Source: Erythrobacter longus (GTDB taxonomy: Bacteria; Pseudomonadota; Alphaproteobacteria; Sphingomonadales; Sphingomonadaceae). From it: a stretch of DNA of 64,000 bases. Location: contig NZ_JMIW01000005.1 of NCBI RefSeq assembly GCF_000715015.1, positions 124,001 through 188,000 of the forward strand, read 5' to 3'. Below, piece by piece: positions 59,395-64,000 of this stretch (position 1 is the first letter of the stretch; each line of letters begins with the position of its first letter). The translations under genes were made by a program, and so were the position numbers. Under the pieces are notes generated by a model. The model was given only the letters and a program-made list of their open reading frames with translations. It had not been told where the DNA came from and searched no databases.

Positions 59395-62360
59395 GCCGCA
59401 TCCAGCTCGCTTACTGCATCATCGCAGCGCCCGCACAGATCGCCATCTTCCGAAACATCGGGAAGAAGGCGCCAGCAACGGCCGCATTTGTGGTCGGTGG
59501 ATTTGGTCACGGTCACATCGTCCGTCTGCCCGCGCGTGACTGTCCCGGTGATGAACAATTCGGCCAGCTGTTCGTCGGTGACGCCTTCGGGCACAGCCGA
59601 TGCAGGGACGGTGACGGTCGCCTCATTGCTGGAGCGGATCACTTTTTCGCGGCGCAGCGGCTCAATCGCTTCGTTTACACGCTCGCGAAGCGCGCGCAAT
59701 TGGTCCCATTTGGCGCGGTTGGCTGGCACTTGGGGCACGCTTGGCCATTCGAGGAGGTGAACGCTGCCTTCCTGTTCGCCGTCTTGAGGGTAGCGGGTTT
59801 GCCACACTTCCTCAGCCGTAAAGACCAGAACCGGCGCAGCATAGCGCACCAGCGCGTGGAACAAGAGGTCCAGCACCGTGCGATAGGCGTTGCGAGTGGC
59901 CGAGCTTGGCCCGTCGCAATAAAGCGTGTCCTTGCGAATATCGAAGAAGAAGGCGGAGAGATCTTCGTTGCAGAAGTCCACCAACAGGCGTGTGTAGGTG
60001 TTGAAGTCGTATTCGGTCGCAGCCTTTTTGAGCTTGCCGTCCAGCTCCGAAAGAAGCGAGAGGACATAGAGTTCAAGCTCAGGAATCTCGCCTGCATCGG
60101 ACATATCGCCGACAAAGCCGTTAAGCGCGCCCAGCAGATAGCGGAAGGTGTTGCGAAGACGCCGGTATTGATCGCCGACGCCTTTGAGGATTTCTTCGCC
60201 GATGCGGTGATCTTCGGTGAAATCGACGGAGAGCGCCCACAGGCGGATGATGTCCGCGCCCGTCTGCTCCATCACCTGCAAAGGCGAGACTGTGTTGCCG
60301 AGCGACTTCGACATCTTCTTGCCCTTGGCATCCATGGTGAAGCCGTGGGTGAGAACCTGATCGTAAGGCGCGCGGCCCCGCGTGGCGCAGCTTTGCAGAA
60401 GCGAGGATTGGAACCAGCCGCGGTGTTGGTCTGACCCTTCGAGATAGAGGTTGGCAGGCCATTGCAGGTCCGGCCAGCGCCCGCTTTCGAGCACGAATGC
60501 GTGGGTACAGCCCGAATCGAACCAGACATCGAGGATGTCGGTGACCATCTCGAACTCGTCCGGATTGTGGCTGTTACCAAGGAATTCAGCCTTGCGGCTT
60601 TCATCCCAGGCATCGACGCCTTCTTCGGCCACGCTCGCGACAATGCGTGCGTTGACTTCGGGGTCTTGCAGATAGGTACCGTCGGGGCGGACAAAGAGCG
60701 TAATCGGAACGCCCCATGCGCGTTGGCGTGAGAGCACCCAATCGGGGCGTCCTTCGACCATAGAGCCGAGGCGGTTTTCGCCTTTGGGCGGGATGAATTC
60801 CACCCGGTCAATCTCGGACATGGCTCGGGTTCGCAAAGTATCCCGTTCGCCCTGAGCCTGTCGAAGGGTCCCATCATCGTTCGCTGCCGCCTCGATATCC
60901 TCAAGGCTCATTTCATGCAGTGCGGAAGCCTTGGCACCAGGAACAGGCTCCAGTTCCTTGTCCATCGGCACAAACCATTGCGGCGTGCAGCGGTAGATGA
61001 CCTTGGCTTTGGAGCGCCATGAGTGCGGGTAGGAGTGCTGGTAATCCGCACTCGCGCTGAGCAGCGCACCGACTTCGCGTAGGTCTGAACAGATCGGGCC
61101 TTCGGGCGCGTTGAAGGGCTTGTTGATGACCGAGCGGCGGCGTTCTTTGCCGTCCTCGTCCTTGTCATCTGCGCCCAGCCACAACCAATCGTCGCGGTAA
61201 CGGCCATCGTCCATCACCGCGAAAGCGGGGTTGAGGCCGTTCGCTTTGCAAAGGTCAAAGTCGTCCTCGCCGTGGTCAGGCGACATATGGACGAGGCCGG
61301 TGCCTGAATCGGTCGTGACAAAATCACCTTCGAGGAAGGGACGCGGGGTGGCGTAGAACCCGCCGAGATGGTGCATCGGGTGGTGGGCTTTGGTTCCGGC
61401 TAAGTCGGAGCCTTTTATAAGTTTGTCGGCCTGCCAAACAAGAAGACCATTGCCATCATCAGGCATTCCCGGTTCGTCGACCAACCTCAAGTTTGTGCGA
61501 GTCAGAAACTCACCCACTAGATCGAACGCAACCAAATAACGCTTGCCATCGTTGGTTGTGAGAAGGTCATACTGGACCTCAGCCCCATAGGCCAAAGCCT
61601 GATTCACCGGGATCGTCCAAGGCGTCGTCGTCCAGATCACCGCATGAGCGCCTTCAAGCTCAGGCACGTTCGGACACTCGGTGATCTCAAACGCCACGTC
61701 GATCTGCGGGCTGTCGGTCAGGTCTTCATACTCAACCTCAGCCTCGGCCAGCGCGGTCTTCTCGACCGGCGACCACATGATCGGCTTTGACCCGCGATAG
61801 AGATTGCCGCTTTCCGCAAACTTGCAAAGCTCGGCAACAATCGTCGCCTCTGCCTGAAAATCCATGGTGAGGTAGGGATTGTCCCAATCGCCCAATATGC
61901 CAAGCCGCTTCAGCTGCTCGCGCTGGGTATCGACCCATTTTTGAGCATAGGCGCGGCATTCGGCGCGAAATTCCTTGGCCGGAACCTCGTCCTTGTTCTT
62001 CTTTTTCTTGCGATATTGCTCTTCGACCTTCCATTCGATCGGAAGGCCGTGGCAATCCCAGCCGGGCACATAGGGCGCGTCTTTGCCCATCAGGTTCTGC
62101 GTGCGGCAGACCATGTCCTTGAGGATATGGTTCAGCGCATGGCCGATATGCATATCGCCGTTTGCATAGGGAGGCCCATCATGAAGGATGAACTTCTCGC
62201 GTCCAGCGCGAGCCTCGCGGAGCTTGCGGTACAGATCAATCTCGCGCCAACGCGCCTCAATGCCCGGTTCCTTCTGCGGAAGGCCGGCTTTCATCGGGAA
62301 GGGCGTCTTCGGCAGGAAGACGGTGTCCTTATAGTCGCGCTTGGTGCTGTCGTCTGTCAT
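59391..62360 (-). CDS. ileS: Isoleucyl-tRNA synthetase
   Basis: 989 aa from the ATG at 62358-62360. The class I motifs are HIGH-type GDMHIGHALNHI and KMSKS in GKKMSKSLGNTVSPL, with VPGWDCHGLPIEWKVE before, and the C-terminal zinc finger with two CxxC pairs (CGRCWRLL, CGRCDD). It charges tRNA-Ile. Near residue 500 there is an added stretch, GTLRQAQGER, which is the translation of a dispersed palindromic repeat inserted in frame. It overlaps ribF and lspA by 4 bp each in the ribF-ileS-lspA chain. Confidence 0.97.
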   Translation of the reverse strand: MTDDSTKRDYKDTVFLPKTPFPMKAGLPQKEPGIEARWREIDLYRKLREARAGREKFILHDGPPYANGDMHIGHALNHILKDMVCRTQNLMGKDAPYVPGWDCHGLPIEWKVEEQYRKKKKNKDEVPAKEFRAECRAYAQKWVDTQREQLKRLGILGDWDNPYLTMDFQAEATIVAELCKFAESGNLYRGSKPIMWSPVEKTALAEAEVEYEDLTDSPQIDVAFEITECPNVPELEGAHAVIWTTTPWTIPVNQALAYGAEVQYDLLTTNDGKRYLVAFDLVGEFLTRTNLRLVDEPGMPDDGNGLLVWQADKLIKGSDLAGTKAHHPMHHLGGFYATPRPFLEGDFVTTDSGTGLVHMSPDHGEDDFDLCKANGLNPAFAVMDDGRYRDDWLWLGADDKDEDGKERRRSVINKPFNAPEGPICSDLREVGALLSASADYQHSYPHSWRSKAKVIYRCTPQWFVPMDKELEPVPGAKASALHEMSLEDIEAAANDDGTLRQAQGERDTLRTRAMSEIDRVEFIPPKGENRLGSMVEGRPDWVLSRQRAWGVPITLFVRPDGTYLQDPEVNARIVASVAEEGVDAWDESRKAEFLGNSHNPDEFEMVTDILDVWFDSGCTHAFVLESGRWPDLQWPANLYLEGSDQHRGWFQSSLLQSCATRGRAPYDQVLTHGFTMDAKGKKMSKSLGNTVSPLQVMEQTGADIIRLWALSVDFTEDHRIGEEILKGVGDQYRRLRNTFRYLLGALNGFVGDMSDAGEIPELELYVLSLLSELDGKLKKAATEYDFNTYTRLLVDFCNEDLSAFFFDIRKDTLYCDGPSSATRNAYRTVLDLLFHALVRYAAPVLVFTAEEVWQTRYPQDGEQEGSVHLLEWPSVPQVPANRAKWDQLRALRERVNEAIEPLRREKVIRSSNEATVTVPASAVPEGVTDEQLAELFITGTVTRGQTDDVTVTKSTDHKCGRCWRLLPDVSEDGDLCGRCDDAVSELDAA
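60845..60872. repeat. Dispersed palindromic repeat inserted in frame in ileS
   Basis: The plus strand reads gttcgccctgagcctgtc followed by gaagggtccc. The core CCCTGAGCCTGTCGAAGGG is a short repeat known, from memory, in many intergenic regions of sphingomonads and other proteobacteria. Read on the minus strand it encodes GTLRQAQGER between the catalytic-domain residues NDD and DTLRTRAMSEI, leaving ileS open. Confidence 0.75.
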
Positions 62361-63292
62361 TGTGGGAGCGCGCTTAATAGGCGGCGGGCCTCGGCGCAAT
62401 CCTTCTCCATCTGTACCATCAAATCATCGAGGCTATCGAACTTCGCTTCACCGCGCAGGAAGTGGTGGAAAGCGACCTCGATTTCCTGACCATACAGGTC
62501 ACCGGAGAAGTCAAAAAAGTACGGCTCAAGCAGCTCTTTAGGCGGCTCAAACTGCGGGCGGATGCCGATATTGGCCGCGCCTTTGAGTGTCTCGCCGGTC
62601 GAAAGGATTGTGCCCGTGACCGCATAGACCCCGTATTTGGGGCGCAAGTAAGTGTCGATCGCAAGGTTCGCGGTGGGATAGCCGAGCTTACGGCCGTTTT
62701 TGTCGCCATGTTCGACGATCCCCCGGATCGCAAAAGGCCGGGTGAGGAGTGAGGCTGCAAGCTGAGGATCGCCATTACGCAAGGCATCGCGGATGCGGCT
62801 GGAGGAGATGACCCCCTCTTCCTCCACGGCTTCAACCACGCGTGATTTGAGTCCGTGCCCCCCGCCAAAACCTTGAAGCAGCTCGACATTGCCGAGCGCT
62901 TTTTTGCCGAAGCTGAAATCGCCGCCTGTGACCACGCCGTGCGCGCCAAAGCGTTTGATCAGGATTTCGGTGATGAAGTCTTCTGCGCTTGTCCCGGAAA
63001 GCTCTGCGTCAAAGTGGAAGACCAGCATCGCTGTGGCCCCTGCCTCGAGGTAGAGTTCCTGACGCTGTTCCAGAGTGGTGAGCCGGAAGGGCGGCACGTC
63101 GGGCTTGAAAAAGCGGACAGGATGCGGGTCGAACGTGGCGATGATCGAGGGGCGGCCCTCTTCGTGCGCCCAGCGAATCGCTTCGCCGGCGACCGCTTGG
63201 TGCCCTCTATGAAAGCCGTCAAAATTGCCCAGCGCAATGATCGCACCGCGCAGCGCCTCGGTCACATCCTCGCGGTGATCAAGCCAGCGCAT
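62357..63292 (-). CDS. ribF: Bifunctional riboflavin kinase/FAD synthetase
   Basis: 311 aa. The N-terminal FAD synthetase part has ALGNFDGFHRGHQAV and TFDPHPVRFFKP, ending with SSSRIRDALRNGD; the C-terminal riboflavin kinase has GRKLGYPTANLAID and GIRPQFEPPKELLE. It converts riboflavin to FMN and then FAD. Its ATG is at 63290-63292, where it touches the folA stop, and its own stop overlaps the ileS ATG, so purK-folA-ribF-ileS-lspA-DUF3035 appear to be one transcription unit. Confidence 0.97.
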   Translation of the reverse strand: MRWLDHREDVTEALRGAIIALGNFDGFHRGHQAVAGEAIRWAHEEGRPSIIATFDPHPVRFFKPDVPPFRLTTLEQRQELYLEAGATAMLVFHFDAELSGTSAEDFITEILIKRFGAHGVVTGGDFSFGKKALGNVELLQGFGGGHGLKSRVVEAVEEEGVISSSRIRDALRNGDPQLAASLLTRPFAIRGIVEHGDKNGRKLGYPTANLAIDTYLRPKYGVYAVTGTILSTGETLKGAANIGIRPQFEPPKELLEPYFFDFSGDLYGQEIEVAFHHFLRGEAKFDSLDDLMVQMEKDCAEARRLLSALPQ

Positions 63293-63801
63293 CAGGCCTC
63301 ACCTTCAGCGCGGGAGTAGGTGACGAAGGAGAAGGCTGGCTTTTCGCCCTCGGCCTCGTGGTCTTCGCGTGTCACCTCGACCCATTCAGGCCCCAATGGC
63401 TTCATAAAGACATCGCCCTCAAAATCCGCGTGAATCTCGGTGACTTCGATGCGAGCGGCCAAGGGGCGAAATACATCATAAATTGCCGAGCCACCGACCA
63501 CCGCGATTTCGCCTGTGTCATTGTCGCTGTGTGCTGCATCAAGCGCTTCGTCAACCGAGTGCACGACCTCTGCGCCCTCGCTTCCCCAATCGTCATGCCG
63601 TGTGAGCACAATGTGCCGGCGACCGGGAAGAAGGCCGGGCAAGCTTTCAAAGGTCTTGCGCCCCATCACCATCGGCTTGCCCATGGTCATCGCTTTGAAG
63701 CGCTTGAAATCTTTGGGGATGTGCCAAGGCAGGCGGTTCTCAAACCCGATCGTGCCATTGGCCGCGCGAGCGTAAATCAGGAAAATTTCGTGAGATGACA
63801 T
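63292..63801 (-). CDS. folA: Dihydrofolate reductase
   Basis: 169 aa. NGTIGFENRLPWHIPKDFKRF (split by family position into the substrate and Met20-loop region), then MGRKTFESLPGLLPGRRHIV and VVGGSAIYDVF, are the DHFR motifs. It reduces dihydrofolate with NADPH. The ATG is at 63799-63801, and the purK stop lies 6 bp upstream. Length is normal for chromosomal FolA. Confidence 0.97.
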   Translation of the reverse strand: MSSHEIFLIYARAANGTIGFENRLPWHIPKDFKRFKAMTMGKPMVMGRKTFESLPGLLPGRRHIVLTRHDDWGSEGAEVVHSVDEALDAAHSDNDTGEIAVVGGSAIYDVFRPLAARIEVTEIHADFEGDVFMKPLGPEWVEVTREDHEAEGEKPAFSFVTYSRAEGEA

Positions 63802-63807
63802 CAGGCT

Positions 63808-64000
63808 TCAAGCGACCTTGTTCGAGACCCGCGTTACATGGCCCATCTTGCGGCCCTCGCGCGCCTCTTTCTTGCCATAGAGGTGCAAGTGCGGCTCACC
63901 CTCTTCGGCAAGGATCTTGTGCGCGGTAAGGGCGTCTTTGCCCACGATATTGCGCATCTCAATAGCTGCAAATCGTGTCTCTGTCCCGCCCAGGGGAAGG
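63808..64000 (-). CDS. purK: 5-(carboxyamino)imidazole ribonucleotide synthase PurK, C-terminus
   Basis: Only the last 64 codons are inside the window; the stop is TGA at 63808-63810. The visible residues run GGTETRFAAIEMRNIVGKDA through HLHLYGKKEAREGRKMGHVT, the typical C-terminal end of PurK (His-Leu-Tyr-Gly-Lys then Arg-x-Gly-Arg-Lys-x-Gly-His). PurK makes N5-CAIR from AIR, bicarbonate and ATP in purine synthesis; purE would be expected just upstream, beyond the edge. It is the first visible gene of the minus-strand run continuing with folA. Confidence 0.88.
   Translation of the reverse strand, partial: LPLGGTETRFAAIEMRNIVGKDALTAHKILAEEGEPHLHLYGKKEAREGRKMGHVTRVSNKVA

Noticed and set aside
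1..64000. tRNA, rRNA, CRISPR, transposase, prophage or toxin-antitoxin genes
   Set aside because: Read through all intergenic regions and named frames; no cloverleaf ends, regular spacer arrays, integrase or transposase motifs were found. A tRNAscan and HMM search could still reveal something missed.

Overview
The window is about 64 kb of a compact, moderately GC-rich alphaproteobacterial chromosome. Gene content and local gene orders point to Sphingomonadales, most likely Erythrobacteraceae (Erythrobacter and relatives). Supporting signs are the SUV3-like helicase/S4/ferredoxin/CarD order, the proA-nadD-rsfS-rlmH-envC-ctpA run, the Caulobacter-type cell-cycle regulators DUF1013 (TrcR/GapR-region type) and DUF1153 (SciP), a hemB of the cysteine-poor Mg type, and the purK-folA-ribF-ileS-lspA-DUF3035 block. 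No tRNA, rRNA, CRISPR array, transposase gene, integrase or prophage gene was seen. The placement is inferred from content, not from any search.

Layout. 1-5.2 kb: truncated DUF2807 lipoprotein, carD, fdxA, S4 protein and helicase, all minus. 5.3-9.9 kb: M23 peptidase, hemB, two GNATs and a gamma-carbonic-anhydrase-like protein, all plus. 9.9-13.5 kb: DUF1993 and a DNA-repair pair (ATP-dependent ligase and ligase-associated exonuclease) with a small secreted-protein gene wedged between on the other strand. 13.6-18.5 kb: S9 peptidase, clpA, DUF1192. 18.6-24.5 kb: quinone oxidoreductase, GST, an unrecognised membrane protein, the DUF1013 regulator and an acyl-CoA ligase. 24.6-26.2 kb: bactofilin overlapping an M23 peptidase. 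26.6-34.4 kb: proA, nadD, rsfS, rlmH, envC, ctpA, dsbB, coq7 and a secreted protein. 34.4-38.3 kb: epimerase, fabI, YihY, dnaJ (minus). 38.3-41.8 kb: a 270-bp inverted-repeat element, pdxH, a PhzF-family gene, a serine hydrolase and a small membrane protein. 41.8-44.4 kb: mnmA, an unrecognised gene coupled to sciP, GlsB-like protein. 44.6-50.8 kb: RND efflux pair and DUF445. 50.8-56.8 kb: etfAB, DUF6265, lipoprotein, sucC, inositol-monophosphatase family, OmpA lipoprotein. 57-64 kb: CorC/HlyC protein, then DUF3035, lspA, ileS, ribF, folA and the 3' end of purK.

The genes are mostly housekeeping: envelope building and remodelling (three M23/LytM proteins, bactofilin, CtpA, OmpA, LspA, a Bam-type lipoprotein), cell-cycle control (SciP, the DUF1013 protein, a CtrA-like box), fatty-acid/acyl-CoA metabolism (FabI, FadD, EtfAB), translation and cofactor synthesis.

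No complete new multi-gene system is evident. The most unusual features are non-coding or structural: (i) the nested inverted-repeat element at 38319-38588 flanked by TA; (ii) a dispersed palindromic repeat that appears in-frame inside ileS and a related one between rsfS and rlmH; (iii) perfect operator-like palindromes at fadD and upstream of etfB; (iv) leader hairpins whose 3' arm contains the Shine-Dalgarno sequence of the next gene; (v) an RND pump with an extra membrane insertion of about 118 residues; and (vi) a tetrapeptide repeat at the start of the quinone oxidoreductase in which every repeat ends in a possible start codon.
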